Positions 34,732 to 44,923 of a DNA stretch of 64,000 nt are shown here, piece by piece. The stretch spans positions 186,001 to 250,000 of the forward strand of contig NZ_MKZO01000012.1 in the NCBI RefSeq assembly GCF_001941965.1, in the 5' to 3' direction. The stretch is from Pseudomonas putida. GTDB taxonomy: Bacteria; Pseudomonadota; Gammaproteobacteria; Pseudomonadales; Pseudomonadaceae. Below the pieces are notes generated by a model. That model was not told the origin of the DNA. It saw only the letters and a program-made list of their open reading frames with translations, and did no database searches. Position numbers and translations under genes: made by a program. Each line of letters opens with the position of its first letter. The stretch's first letter is position 1.

Positions 34732-36087
34732 ATGTCCGAGTCTCGCAAGGCGTACATCCCCGATGCGCCGCCACGACAGCCCCTGCCCCTGCTGCAACTC
34801 ATCCTGGTGGGTCTGCAACATGTGCTGCTGATGTACGGAGGCGCCATCGCGGTGCCGCTGATCATCGGACAGGCTGCCGGACTCTCCCGAGAAGAAGTCG
34901 CTTTCCTGATCAATGCCGATCTGCTGGTCGCCGGTGTCGCCACCATCGTCCAGTCGTTCGGCATTGGTGCTGTGGGTATCCGCATGCCGGTGATGATGGG
35001 TGCCAGCTTTGCCGCCGTGGGCAGCATGGTGGCCATGGCCGGGATGCCCGGCGTCGGCCTGCAGGGGATCTTCGGCGCGACCATCGCCGCCGGGTTCTTC
35101 GGCATGCTGATCGCGCCGTTCATGTCCAAGGTCGCGCGGTTCTTCCCGCCGCTGGTCACCGGTACGGTGATCACCTCCATCGGCCTGTCGCTGTTCCCCG
35201 TGGCGGTGAACTGGGCCGGCGGCGGTGCCGAGGCGACCACCTTCGGCTCGCCGATCTACCTGACCGTCGCCGCCCTGGTGCTGGCCACCATCCTCCTGGT
35301 CAACCGCTTCATGCGCGGGTTCTGGGTCAATGTGTCGGTGCTGATCGGCATGGGCCTGGGCTACATCCTCGCCGGCTCCATCGGCATGGTCGACCTGTCC
35401 GGCCTGGACGAAGCACCGTGGCTGCAAGTGGTCACCCCGCTGCACTTCGGCATGCCGACCTTCAGCCTGGCGCCGATCCTGTCGATGTGCCTGGTGGTGG
35501 TGATCATCTTCGTCGAGTCCACCGGCATGTTCCTCGCCCTGGGCAAGGTCACCGACCGTGAAGTCACTCCGGGCATGCTGCGTCGCGGCCTGCTGTGCGA
35601 TGCCGGTGCGTCCTTCGTCGCCGGGTTCTTCAACACCTTCACCCACTCCTCCTTTGCCCAGAACATCGGCCTGGTGCAGATGACCGGGGTGCGCTGCCGT
35701 TATGTCACGGTGGTGGCGGGTGGCCTGTTGATCCTCTTGAGTCTGCTGCCGAAAGCGGCCTTCCTGATCGCCTCGATTCCGCCGGCGGTACTGGGCGGCG
35801 CGTCGATCGCCATGTTCGGCATGGTGGCCGCTACCGGGATCAAGATTCTCCAGGAAGCCGATATCAGCGACCGGCGCAACCAGTTGCTGGTGGCGGTGAG
35901 CGTCGGCATGGGCCTGATTCCGGTGGTCCGTCCGGAGTTCTTCGCGCAGATGCCGCAATGGATGGAACCCATCACCCATAGCGGTATCGCCATGGCAACG
36001 GTCAGCGCGCTGGTGCTGAACCTGTTGTTCAACATCCTCGGCGGCGCCGAACGCGCCTCGCACAACGAAGCCGCCGCGCACCATTGA
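34732..36087 (+). CDS. NCS2 xanthine/urate permease
   Basis: A 451-aa membrane protein with about 14 hydrophobic segments. LQLILVGLQHVLLMYGGAIA is the NCS2 first-segment signature with its conserved QH, and VFVESTG-like IIFVESTGMFLALG and FFNTFTHSSFAQNIGL are the substrate motifs of the PucJ/XanQ group. It probably imports xanthine or urate with protons. It follows puuD on the same strand after the heptad repeat. Confidence 0.92.
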   Translation: MSESRKAYIPDAPPRQPLPLLQLILVGLQHVLLMYGGAIAVPLIIGQAAGLSREEVAFLINADLLVAGVATIVQSFGIGAVGIRMPVMMGASFAAVGSMVAMAGMPGVGLQGIFGATIAAGFFGMLIAPFMSKVARFFPPLVTGTVITSIGLSLFPVAVNWAGGGAEATTFGSPIYLTVAALVLATILLVNRFMRGFWVNVSVLIGMGLGYILAGSIGMVDLSGLDEAPWLQVVTPLHFGMPTFSLAPILSMCLVVVIIFVESTGMFLALGKVTDREVTPGMLRRGLLCDAGASFVAGFFNTFTHSSFAQNIGLVQMTGVRCRYVTVVAGGLLILLSLLPKAAFLIASIPPAVLGGASIAMFGMVAATGIKILQEADISDRRNQLLVAVSVGMGLIPVVRPEFFAQMPQWMEPITHSGIAMATVSALVLNLLFNILGGAERASHNEAAAHH

Positions 36088-36226
36088 TGCCTTTTGGGTG
36101 GTCCCATGACCACCCGGCAGACCCCGAGCAACATGCAGTACCGCCGACCCGTGGGAGCGGGTCGGTCGGGGCGCTTCGCGCCAAAGAAAGCGCAACGAAC
36201 AACAATAATTAGCCGGGAATCACAAC

Positions 36227-37015
36227 ATGAAACGCACCACCACTTCCCTCCTCCTGGGCAGCAGTTTGCTGGCGAGCCTTCCAGCGGTAGCGGGGGATCT
36301 TTTGCTGTGGCAATCCAACAGCCTCAGCTATTTGTACGGCAAGGACTTCCAGGTAAACCCTGCGATCCAGCAGACCATTACCTTCGAACACGCCAACAAG
36401 TGGAAATACGGCGACACCTTCCTGTTCGTCGACAAGATCTTCTACAACGGCCAGGCCGACCGCGGCAAAGGCTATCGCACCTACTACGGCGAGTTCACCG
36501 AGCGCTTCTCGTTCGGCAAGATTTTCGACAAGAAGATCGAGCTGGGCCCGATCAAGGACGTGCTCCTGGCGGTGAGCTACGAATCCGGCGAAGGCGACAA
36601 CGAGGCCTACCTGATCGGCCCGGGCTTCGACCTGGCAATTCCCGGCTTCAACTACTTCACCCTGAACATCTACAACCGCCATACCGAGGGCAGCCGTCCG
36701 GGCGACAACGTCTGGCAGATCACCCCGACCTTCTCCTACACGATTCCCGTGGGTTCGTCCGACATCCTCATCGATGGCTACATGGACTGGGTGGTGGACA
36801 ACGACGAGACCAAGCGTCGCGGCACCTACCACGCCAACCTGCAGTTCAACCCGCAGGTCAAGTACGACCTGGGCAAGGCCCTGAAGCTCGGCGCCAAGCA
36901 GCTCTACGTGGGTATCGAATACAGCTACTGGAAAGACAAATACGGTATCGAGAACAGCAGTCGCCTCGACACCAACCAGAGCGTCACGAGTGCGTTGGTC
37001 AAAGTGCACTTCTAA
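36227..37015 (+). CDS. OmpK/Tsx-family outer-membrane channel, copy 1
   Basis: A 262-aa protein with a signal peptide (MKRTTTSLLLGSSLLASLPA, cut near AVAGD). The mature part has alternating strands, the start DLLLWQSNSLSYLYG and an aromatic C-terminal residue (VKVHF) for outer-membrane insertion. Members of the nucleoside-specific channel group form 12-stranded barrels. Position next to the xanthine/urate permease suggests uptake of nucleosides or purines. A paralogue follows at 37366. Confidence 0.88.
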   Translation: MKRTTTSLLLGSSLLASLPAVAGDLLLWQSNSLSYLYGKDFQVNPAIQQTITFEHANKWKYGDTFLFVDKIFYNGQADRGKGYRTYYGEFTERFSFGKIFDKKIELGPIKDVLLAVSYESGEGDNEAYLIGPGFDLAIPGFNYFTLNIYNRHTEGSRPGDNVWQITPTFSYTIPVGSSDILIDGYMDWVVDNDETKRRGTYHANLQFNPQVKYDLGKALKLGAKQLYVGIEYSYWKDKYGIENSSRLDTNQSVTSALVKVHF

Positions 37016-37284
37016 AAAAACCTGATCTGCGTCAGGTGCTCCCTGGAAGGAGTACTTGAGGGCCAGCGCGCAAGTCAGTAATCTGCGCGCCCCCTCGACC
37101 CGGGCGGAGGGATTCCGCCCGCGTTTGCTGACCGTCCAGTCAATGAATACGGGCGGTTGGCAGGCGCAAGCGCTAACAGTCGTAACCGTTTGAACTGTTC
37201 AGAAAGATGTCGAGCAGGATTGCTGCACCCTTCCGGGAAGGTTGGCTCAGCTCTTGCCATTTTGCTGTGGCCGGTCGCAAAAAC

Positions 37285-37300
37285 CTGACCCGAAAGACAA
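37285..37300. promoter_or_regulatory. TGACC-N4-GACAA motif before ompK copy 2
   Basis: CTGACCCGAAAGACAA differs from the site at 28637 by one base in 16. It lies 66 bases before the second channel gene. The rest of the 350-bp gap (37016-37365) shows GC-rich hairpins but no gene. Confidence 0.5.
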
Positions 37301-37365
37301 ACCTTTCATACCGACGGCGCCAACCCAAGAGCGCCGCAAACAGAATCAATCAAGGGAGCAACGCG

Positions 37366-38148
37366 ATGCGTTTCAACAACAGCCTGATCCTCGCCGGGGG
37401 CCTGCTGGCCGCCAGTTCCGCGATGGCCGACGACCTGCTGCTGTGGCAGAACAACAGCCTGACCTACCTGTACGGCAAGGATTTCGCCGTCAACCCGGAA
37501 ATCCAGCAGACCTTCACCTTCGAGCACGCCGATGCCTGGAAGTACGGTGACAACTTCCTGTTCATCGACAAGATCTTCTACAACGGCCAGAAAGACGCGA
37601 ACAACGGCCCGAATACCTACTACGGCGAGTTCAGCCCGCGCCTGTCGTTCGGCAAGATCCTCGGCCAGGACCTGTCGTTCGGCCCGGTCAAGGATGTGCT
37701 CCTGGCCATGACCTACGAGTTCGGCGAAGGCGATACCGAGTCGTACCTGATCGGCCCGGGCTTCGACCTGGACGTGCCGGGCTTCGACTACTTCCAGCTG
37801 AACTTCTACAACCGTCAGACCGAAGGCAGCCGCGCCGGCGACAACGTCTGGCAGATCACCCCGGTGTGGGCCTACACCATTCCCGTGGGCAAGTCCGACA
37901 TCCTGATCGACGGCTTCATGGACTGGGTGGTAGACAACGACGAGAACAAGAACGGCACCTACCACGCCAACCTGCACTTCAACCCGCAGATCAAGTACGA
38001 CCTGGGCAAGGCCATGAGCCTCGGCGAGAAGCAACTGTACGTCGGTATCGAGTACGACTACTGGTCGGACAAGTACGGCATCAAGGACAGCAAGTTCTTC
38101 GATACCAACCAGAACACCGCCAGCCTGCTGGTGAAAGTGCACTTCTAA
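37366..38148 (+). CDS. OmpK/Tsx-family outer-membrane channel, copy 2
   Basis: A 260-aa paralogue of the preceding gene. Signal peptide MRFNNSLILAGGLLAASSAM, mature start ADDLLLWQNNSLTYLYG, same C-terminal VKVHF. AAGGGAG lies a few bases before the ATG; the open frame further upstream is unrelated. Long blocks are shared with copy 1 (TFEHA..WKYGD, FIDKIFYNGQ, DNVWQITP), so this is a tandem duplication that has diverged, perhaps to different substrates. Confidence 0.88.
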   Translation: MRFNNSLILAGGLLAASSAMADDLLLWQNNSLTYLYGKDFAVNPEIQQTFTFEHADAWKYGDNFLFIDKIFYNGQKDANNGPNTYYGEFSPRLSFGKILGQDLSFGPVKDVLLAMTYEFGEGDTESYLIGPGFDLDVPGFDYFQLNFYNRQTEGSRAGDNVWQITPVWAYTIPVGKSDILIDGFMDWVVDNDENKNGTYHANLHFNPQIKYDLGKAMSLGEKQLYVGIEYDYWSDKYGIKDSKFFDTNQNTASLLVKVHF

Positions 38149-38155
38149 GTGCATG

Positions 38156-38185
38156 AGGGTCCGCATCCGGACCCTGGGTTGTTGC
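38156..38185 (+). terminator. possible terminator after ompK copy 2
   Basis: AGGGTCCG and CGGACCCT form a tight hairpin followed by GGGTTGTTG, 8 bases after the stop. Confidence 0.55.
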
Positions 38186-38240
38186 TGATGGCCTCATCGC
38201 CGGCAATCGGATCGCCGGCGATGGGGACATCAGCGGCAAC

Positions 38241-39152
<912 letters not shown>

Positions 39153-39342
39153 GTTCTGTGACTCTCGTGTAAGGGGATGTTGCCAAAGAATAGCTGCTTG
39201 CCTGACTGAAAACATCCGCTATTACTGGCACAGACGTGCTGCAAGCCCCCGCCTTGAGCGCCCTGCGAGCCCGGTGCTACCATGCGCCACCGCCTGCCCG
39301 GGCCTGCCTGGGGCGGGCCGAGACCAAGGAACAGCGCCAACC

Positions 39343-39951
39343 ATGAGCAGCATTCGCGAGCGCAACAAAGAACTGATCCTGCGCGCGGCCAGTGAAGAAT
39401 TCGCCGACAAGGGTTTCGCCGCCACCAAGACCAGCGATATCGCGGCCAAGGCCGGCTTGCCCAAGCCCAACGTCTACTACTACTTCAAGTCCAAGGAAAA
39501 CCTCTACCGCGAGGTGCTCGAGAGCATCATCGAGCCGATCATGCAGGCCTCGACGCCGTTCAATGCCGAGGGTGATCCGGAAGAAGTGCTGAGCGCCTAC
39601 ATCCGCTCCAAGGTGCGCATCTCCCGCGACCTGCCCTTCGCCTCCAAGGTGTTCGCCAGCGAGATCATGCACGGCGCCCCGCACCTGAGTACGCGCCAGG
39701 TCGAGCAATTGAACGTCCAGGCCCGGCACAACATCGCCTGCATCCAGCGCTGGATCGACAACGGCCAGATCGCCCCGGTCGACCCGCACCACCTGATGTT
39801 CAGCATCTGGGCCGCGACCCAGACCTACGCCGATTTCGACTGGCAGATCTCGGTGGTGACCGGGAAGGCGAAGCTGGACGAGAGCGATTATGAGGCGGCG
39901 GCGCAGACGATCATTCGGCTGGTGTTGAAAGGTTGTGCGCCGGACGCCTGA
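39343..39951 (+). CDS. RutR-like TetR family regulator
   Basis: A 202-aa protein. The N-terminal HTH is TKTSDIAAKAGLPKPNVYYYF. The C-terminal domain resembles E. coli RutR closely by eye (YIRSKVRISRDLPFASKVF, EIMHGAPHL, QIAPVDPHHLMFSIWAATQTYADF). RutR senses uracil or thymine, so a nucleobase-type ligand is plausible given the purine neighbourhood. Targets are not obvious; the divergent DUF808 gene is one candidate. Start chosen at 39343 because the frame upstream crosses the DUF808 gene. Confidence 0.88.
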   Translation: MSSIRERNKELILRAASEEFADKGFAATKTSDIAAKAGLPKPNVYYYFKSKENLYREVLESIIEPIMQASTPFNAEGDPEEVLSAYIRSKVRISRDLPFASKVFASEIMHGAPHLSTRQVEQLNVQARHNIACIQRWIDNGQIAPVDPHHLMFSIWAATQTYADFDWQISVVTGKAKLDESDYEAAAQTIIRLVLKGCAPDA

Positions 39952-39986
39952 CCGCGCTTTTTGACGCTGTTTCCCTCCTGATATAG

Positions 39987-40019
39987 GCTCAACTCAATTT
40001 TCCAGAAATTGAGTTGAGC
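39987..40019. promoter_or_regulatory. 14-bp perfect inverted repeat before the Fic gene
   Basis: GCTCAACTCAATTT (39987-40000) and AAATTGAGTTGAGC (40006-40019) flank 5 bases and end exactly at the ATG. Upstream lie TTGACG (39961) and TATAGG (39982) with a 15-bp gap. It could be an operator over the transcription start, or an RNA hairpin that hides the ribosome site. Confidence 0.75.
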
Positions 40020-41360
40020 ATGCCCCGCATCAGCAGACCCAAGCCCTACACGGAGATTTTCGCGCGCCATGCCGGCGAGATTCTGGGGCTCATCTCGACA
40101 TTTTCCGCCGTCGACGACAAGGGCCGTTATCTGCACTGGCACGACTTCCGCCACCGGGTGCCCTCCGGCATCAACGCGGAAGCGGCCTGGTGCACGGTGA
40201 AGCTGTCCAGAACCCTGATGCAGAGGTTCATCGGGCTGCGCGCCGAGGATGATTCCCCGTTCAAGTACTGCCTCCCCGACTACGCCCAGACGGTCATCCA
40301 CGCCATCGAGCACATCAACGCCCGGCTAGGGCTGGTGGTGTCGAAGGACTCGCCCGTCAACGAGAACAACCTGTTCCTGGTCGAGTCGCTGATGATGGAA
40401 GAAGCGATTTCCAGCGCACAGTTGGAGGGCGCGGCAACCACCCGCAAAGTCGCCAAGGAAATGCTCGAAAAGGAACGCGAGCCGGTCAACGACGACGAGC
40501 GGATGATCTTCAACAACTTCCTGCTGATGAAGCTGGCCAAGCACAGCAGCGAGCAACCGCTGTCCCTCGAGTTGATCAGGCGCTTTCACGCCGAGGCCAC
40601 GCGTAGCGTCCAGGAAGAGCACGCCTGCCCGGGAGAAATCAGAAGGACCAATGACATCCACGTCAAAGGCCGTGACGAGGAAATCGTCCATCAACCGCCG
40701 GATGCCGCCCTGCTCCTGGAGCGCCTGGAGAGACTCTGCGATTTCGCCAACCAGCAGCATGACGGCCACGACGGGCGAACCTTCATCCACCCCGCCGTGA
40801 AGGCGATCATCCTGCACTTCATGATCGGCTACGAGCATCCCTTCAACGATGGCAACGGCAGGACGGCAAGGTGCCTGTTCTACTGGTACATGCTGAAAAG
40901 CGGCTATTGGGCGTTCGAGTACATCTCGATCAGCGCGCTGTTGAAGCAGGCGCCGGTGCAGTATGGCGAGTCGTACCTGTTCACCGAGACCGATGAGTTC
41001 GACCTGACCTATTTCGTTTACCACCAACTGAAAATCATCGAGCGGGCGATGGACGGGTTCCTGGTCTACATCGAGAACAAGCGCAACGAGCTGCGTGACG
41101 TCATGGGGCTGCTGATGCAGTCCGGCTTCGACAAGGACCTGAATTTCAGGCAGGTGCAGTTGCTGAAAAAGGTACTGCGAGACCCCGGTCGGCTGTTCGT
41201 CGCCAAGGAAGTGAAGAATGACTTCGAGGTTTCGGAGGGGACTGCCCGGGCTGATCTGGAGAAGCTGGTGAAGCTCAAGCTGCTGGCCAAGGTCAGGGAG
41301 GGCAAGACCTGGTGCTATGTGGCTAGAGGGGACGCAGCGGACCAGATCAGAAAAAAGTGA
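40020..41360 (+). CDS. Fic family protein with C-terminal winged helix
   Basis: A 446-aa protein, cytoplasmic. The Fic core HPFNDGNGRTAR (catalytic H273) is complete, so it should transfer AMP from ATP to a target. The class II inhibitory motif SSAQLEG (Glu136) lies before it. N-terminal DUF4172-like part; C-terminal winged helix (FRQVQLLKKVLRDPGR to FEVSEGTARADLEKL). That domain and the perfect palindrome at its own start suggest autoregulation. A TTG at 40014 is an alternative start. No toxin-antitoxin partner gene is adjacent. Confidence 0.93.
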   Translation: MPRISRPKPYTEIFARHAGEILGLISTFSAVDDKGRYLHWHDFRHRVPSGINAEAAWCTVKLSRTLMQRFIGLRAEDDSPFKYCLPDYAQTVIHAIEHINARLGLVVSKDSPVNENNLFLVESLMMEEAISSAQLEGAATTRKVAKEMLEKEREPVNDDERMIFNNFLLMKLAKHSSEQPLSLELIRRFHAEATRSVQEEHACPGEIRRTNDIHVKGRDEEIVHQPPDAALLLERLERLCDFANQQHDGHDGRTFIHPAVKAIILHFMIGYEHPFNDGNGRTARCLFYWYMLKSGYWAFEYISISALLKQAPVQYGESYLFTETDEFDLTYFVYHQLKIIERAMDGFLVYIENKRNELRDVMGLLMQSGFDKDLNFRQVQLLKKVLRDPGRLFVAKEVKNDFEVSEGTARADLEKLVKLKLLAKVREGKTWCYVARGDAADQIRKK

Positions 41361-41367
41361 GGGCCCC

Positions 41368-41438
41368 ATCGCTGGCAAGCCAGCTCCCACAGGGTTCAGC
41401 GGCGCCGCGGACACTGTGGGAGCTGGCTTGCCAGCGAT
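41368..41438. repeat. REP pair (BIME), back-to-back type
   Basis: Two REP cores around TTCAGCGGCGCCGCGGACA, 8 bases after the Fic stop. Confidence 0.9.
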
Positions 41439-41468
41439 GAGGCCAGTGGTTACACCACAAGCTTCAGA

Positions 41469-41909
41469 TCAAGCAGCAACCCCCGCATCCGCCCGCAGCC
41501 CCGCCTCTTCGATCGCACTGATCGCACACTGCTCATCGATATCCGAGGTATCCCCGCTGATCCCGATCGCCCCCAGCACCACGCCCGCCTCGTTGCGAAT
41601 CAGCACGCCACCCGGCGCCGGCACCACCGGGCTCTGACCCAGGCCATTCAGCGCGGCAAAGAACGCCGGCCGCTGCTGCGCGTCCAGCGCCAGCAGGCGC
41701 GAGCCCTTGCCCAGGGCAATCGCACCCCACGCCTTGCCCATCGCCACCTGCGGCCGCAGCAGGCTGGCGCCATCTTCCCGTTGCAAGGTCAGCAGGTGAC
41801 CACCGGCATCCAGCACCACCACGGTCAGGGGCGCGGCGGAGATCTTGCGACCCGCGGCCAACGCGCCATTCACCAGGCTGACGGCGACTTTCAAGCTCAA
41901 TGCGTTCAT
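41469..41909 (-). CDS. GlcG/HbpS family protein
   Basis: A 146-aa protein with the GlcG fold: KISAAPLTVVVLDAGGHLLT, then LALDAQQRPAFFAALNG and GGVLIRNEAGVVLGAIGISG, ending DEQCAISAIEEAGL. The family is found near glycolate and glyoxylate genes; some members bind haem, most have no known reaction. AGAGGACC precedes the ATG at 41909. It is divergent from gcl, with two TTGTATACAA sites between them, so it probably belongs to the same regulon. Confidence 0.88.
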   Translation of the reverse strand: MNALSLKVAVSLVNGALAAGRKISAAPLTVVVLDAGGHLLTLQREDGASLLRPQVAMGKAWGAIALGKGSRLLALDAQQRPAFFAALNGLGQSPVVPAPGGVLIRNEAGVVLGAIGISGDTSDIDEQCAISAIEEAGLRADAGVAA

Positions 41910-41990
41910 CAAAAGGTCCTCTTGTTGTTATGAAGCCCTGTGGGCAAGTGAAAAATTGATAGACCAAATAGAACACAATGGCGAATATTT

Positions 41991-42000
41991 TTGTATACAA
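41991..42000. promoter_or_regulatory. TTGTATACAA operator, glcG-gcl gap (glcG side)
   Basis: Perfect palindrome about 82 bases upstream of the GlcG-type gene. Confidence 0.75.
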
Positions 42001-42129
42001 TAATTCGATTCCATCCACCTGATCGTCCGCCGAGCCCGTTTCCACGGCATTTCGACGAAAGCGCAGGCCACGGACGAAAATGGATTGACCAGAGCTGCAT
42101 CCCGTGAATACACTCTGGCAAAAGCTGTT

Positions 42130-42139
42130 TTGTATACAA
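42130..42139. promoter_or_regulatory. TTGTATACAA operator upstream of gcl
   Basis: Perfect palindrome, extended to TTTTGTATACAATT, 27 bases before the gcl ATG, where bound protein would block the promoter. It is 139 bp from the site at 41991, a spacing that would allow looping. Confidence 0.78.
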
Positions 42140-42165
42140 TTACAACATCGATGAGGCACAAAGCC

Positions 42166-43941
42166 ATGAGCAAAATGAGAGCAATTGATGCAGCCGTTCT
42201 GGTGATGCGCCGCGAAGGTGTGGAAACCGCGTTTGGCATTCCGGGTGCAGCGATCAACCCGCTGTATTCGGCCCTGAAGAAAGTCGGCGGTATCGATCAC
42301 GTCCTCGCTCGCCACGTTGAAGGCGCCTCGCACATGGCCGAGGGTTACACCCGTACCAAGGCCGGCAATATCGGCGTGTGCATCGGCACTTCCGGCCCTG
42401 CCGGCACCGACATGGTCACCGGCCTGTACAGCGCCTCCGCCGACTCCATCCCGATTCTCTGCATCACCGGCCAGGCTCCACGTGCCCGCCTGCACAAGGA
42501 AGACTTCCAGGCCGTGGACATCACCAGCATCGTCAAGCCGGTGACCAAGTGGGCAACCACCGTTCTGGAACCGGGCCAGGTGCCTTACGCCTTCCAGAAA
42601 GCCTTCTATGAAATGCGCACCGGCCGCCCAGGCCCCGTGCTGATCGACCTGCCGTTCGACGTGCAGATGGCCGAGATCGAATTCGACATCGATGCCTACG
42701 AGCCCCTGCCGGTCACCAAGCCAGCCGCGACCCGCAAGCAAGCGGAAAAAGCCCTGGCCATGCTCAATGAAGCCGAGCGTCCGCTGCTGGTCGCCGGTGG
42801 CGGCATCATCAACGCCGACGCCAGCGCCAAGCTGGTCGAGTTCGCCGAACTGACCGGCGTGCCGGTAGTCCCGACCCTGATGGGCTGGGGCACCATCCCT
42901 GACGACCACGAGCTGATGGTCGGCATGGTCGGCCTGCAGACCTCGCACCGCTACGGCAACGCGACCATGCTGAAATCCGACCTGGTGTTCGGCATCGGCA
43001 ACCGCTGGGCCAACCGTCACACCGGTTCCGTCGACGTCTACACCGAAGGCCGCACCTTCATCCACGTCGATATCGAACCGACCCAGATCGGCCGCGTGTT
43101 CACCCCGGACCTGGGCATCGTGTCCGACGCCGGCTCCGCACTGGATGCCTTCCTGGAAGTGGCCCGCGAGTGGAAAGCCGCCGGCAAGCTGAAATGCCGC
43201 GGCGAATGGCTGAAAGACTGCCAGGCCCGCAAGTCGAGCCTGCAGCGCAAGACCAACTTCGACAACGTTCCGGTCAAGCCACAGCGCGTGTACCAGGAAA
43301 TGAACGAAGTGTTCGGCAAGGACACCACCTACGTCAGCACCATCGGTCTGTCGCAGATCGCCGGCGCCCAGTTCCTCCACGTGTACAAGCCACGCCACTG
43401 GATCAACTGCGGCCAGGCCGGCCCGCTGGGCTGGACCATTCCGGCTGCCCTGGGCGTGGTCAAGGCCGACCCGAGCCGCAAGGTCGTCGCGCTGTCGGGC
43501 GACTATGACTTCCAGTTCATGATCGAAGAGCTGGCCGTGGGCGCGCAGTTCAACCTGCCGTACGTCCACGTCCTGGTGAACAACGCCTACCTGGGCCTGA
43601 TCCGCCAGGCGCAGCGTGGTTTCGAGATGGATTACTGTGTACAACTGGCGTTCGAGAACATCAACTCGCCAGACCTCAACGGTTACGGCGTCGATCACGT
43701 GGCCGTGGTCGAAGGCCTGGGTTGCAAGGCGCTGCGCGTGTTCAACCCGTCCGAGATCGCCCCGGCGCTGCTCAAGGCCCAGAAAATGGCCGAAGAGTTC
43801 CGCGTACCGGTGGTGGTCGAGGTGATTCTCGAGCGCGTCACCAACATTTCCATGGGTACCGAAATCAACGCGGTCAACGAGTTCGAAGACCTGGCGCTGG
43901 TCGGCAACGACGCGCCAACCGCGATTTCGCTGCTCGACTGA
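42166..43941 (+). CDS. gcl: glyoxylate carboligase
   Basis: A 591-aa ThDP enzyme joining two glyoxylates into tartronate semialdehyde with loss of CO2. At the cofactor-activating position the usual Glu is replaced by Val in [17 protein letters not shown], the trait that separates Gcl from other ThDP enzymes. The ThDP/Mg motif is [10 protein letters not shown] with NNAYLGLI. An FAD-site region lies in the middle. The length matches E. coli Gcl. Start [10 protein letters not shown]. It heads gcl-hyi-glxR-ttuD-pyk. Confidence 0.97.
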   Translation: MSKMRAIDAAVLVMRREGVETAFGIPGAAINPLYSALKKVGGIDHVLARHVEGASHMAEGYTRTKAGNIGVCIGTSGPAGTDMVTGLYSASADSIPILCITGQAPRARLHKEDFQAVDITSIVKPVTKWATTVLEPGQVPYAFQKAFYEMRTGRPGPVLIDLPFDVQMAEIEFDIDAYEPLPVTKPAATRKQAEKALAMLNEAERPLLVAGGGIINADASAKLVEFAELTGVPVVPTLMGWGTIPDDHELMVGMVGLQTSHRYGNATMLKSDLVFGIGNRWANRHTGSVDVYTEGRTFIHVDIEPTQIGRVFTPDLGIVSDAGSALDAFLEVAREWKAAGKLKCRGEWLKDCQARKSSLQRKTNFDNVPVKPQRVYQEMNEVFGKDTTYVSTIGLSQIAGAQFLHVYKPRHWINCGQAGPLGWTIPAALGVVKADPSRKVVALSGDYDFQFMIEELAVGAQFNLPYVHVLVNNAYLGLIRQAQRGFEMDYCVQLAFENINSPDLNGYGVDHVAVVEGLGCKALRVFNPSEIAPALLKAQKMAEEFRVPVVVEVILERVTNISMGTEINAVNEFEDLALVGNDAPTAISLLD

Positions 43942-43998
43942 TTGCCTGTGCGGCCCCGCGCTTCACCGCGCGGGGCCCAACCCAGCAAGGAGACACAC

Positions 43999-44781
43999 AT
44001 GCCACGCTTTGCCGCCAACCTGTCCATGCTGTTCACCGAACAGGACTTCCTGCCGCGCTTCAAGGCGGCTGCCGACGCCGGCTTCAGCGGTGTCGAGTAC
44101 CTCTTCCCGTACGACTACGCCGCCACCGAGATCAAGCAGCAGCTCGACGCCCATGGCCTGACCCAGGTGCTGTTCAACCTGCCGGCCGGCGACTGGGCCA
44201 AGGGTGACCGCGGCATCGCCTGCGACCCGGCCCGGGTCGAGGAATTCCGCAGCGGTGTCGACCTGGCCATCGCCTACGCGCAAGTGCTGGGCAACACCCA
44301 GGTCAACTGCCTGGCCGGTATCCGTCCACAGGGTCCGGACTGCGCCACCGTGCGCAAGACCTTCGTGGAAAACCTGCGCTTTGCCGCCGACAAGCTCAAG
44401 GCTGCCGGGATCAAGCTGGTCATGGAAATGATCAACACCCGCGACATCCCGGGCTTCTACCTGAACACCACCCAGCAGGCCCTGGAGATCCAGGCCGAAG
44501 TGGGCAGCGACAACCTGTTCCTGCAGTACGACATCTACCACATGCAGATCATGGAGGGCGATCTGGCCCGCACCATGGAAAGCAACCTGGCGAAGATCAA
44601 CCACATCCAGCTGGCCGACAACCCGGGCCGTCACGAACCGGGCACCGGCGAGATCAACTACCGCTTCCTGTTCGAGCACCTGGACCGCATCGGTTACCAG
44701 GGCTGGGTGGGCGCGGAGTACAAGCCCAAGACCACCACTGAAGAAGGTCTGGGCTGGTTGAAGACCCATAACGCGATCTAA
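43999..44781 (+). CDS. hyi: hydroxypyruvate isomerase
   Basis: A 260-aa TIM-barrel enzyme interconverting hydroxypyruvate and tartronate semialdehyde. MPRFAANLSMLFTEQDFLPR is the family start; metal-ligand regions are KLVMEMINTRDIPGFY, LQYDIYHMQIMEGD and HIQLADNPGRHEPGTGEINY. AAGGAG precedes the ATG. It follows gcl by 57 bases. Confidence 0.95.
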   Translation: MPRFAANLSMLFTEQDFLPRFKAAADAGFSGVEYLFPYDYAATEIKQQLDAHGLTQVLFNLPAGDWAKGDRGIACDPARVEEFRSGVDLAIAYAQVLGNTQVNCLAGIRPQGPDCATVRKTFVENLRFAADKLKAAGIKLVMEMINTRDIPGFYLNTTQQALEIQAEVGSDNLFLQYDIYHMQIMEGDLARTMESNLAKINHIQLADNPGRHEPGTGEINYRFLFEHLDRIGYQGWVGAEYKPKTTTEEGLGWLKTHNAI

Positions 44782-44796
44782 CAAGCACCGCCCTCC

Positions 44797-44889
44797 CCTG
44801 TGGGAGCTGGCTTGCCAGCGATAGGGCCGGCAGCAGCAATGATGTTGTCAGTTCTGGCCTCATCGCTGGCAAGCCAGCTCCCACAGGGA
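44797..44889. repeat. REP pair (BIME), long-spacer type
   Basis: Inverted REP cores separated by about 38 bases containing ATGATGTTGTCAG, a spacer shared with the pair at 59365. It lies within the gcl operon, between hyi and glxR. Confidence 0.9.
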
Positions 44890-44923
44890 CTGCGGTGACC
44901 CCAATTACAAGAGGCAAATTCTC

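Noticed and set aside
37075..37260. 61-aa frame between the two ompK genes
   Set aside because: No ribosome site and no coding bias; the gap is better explained as promoter region.
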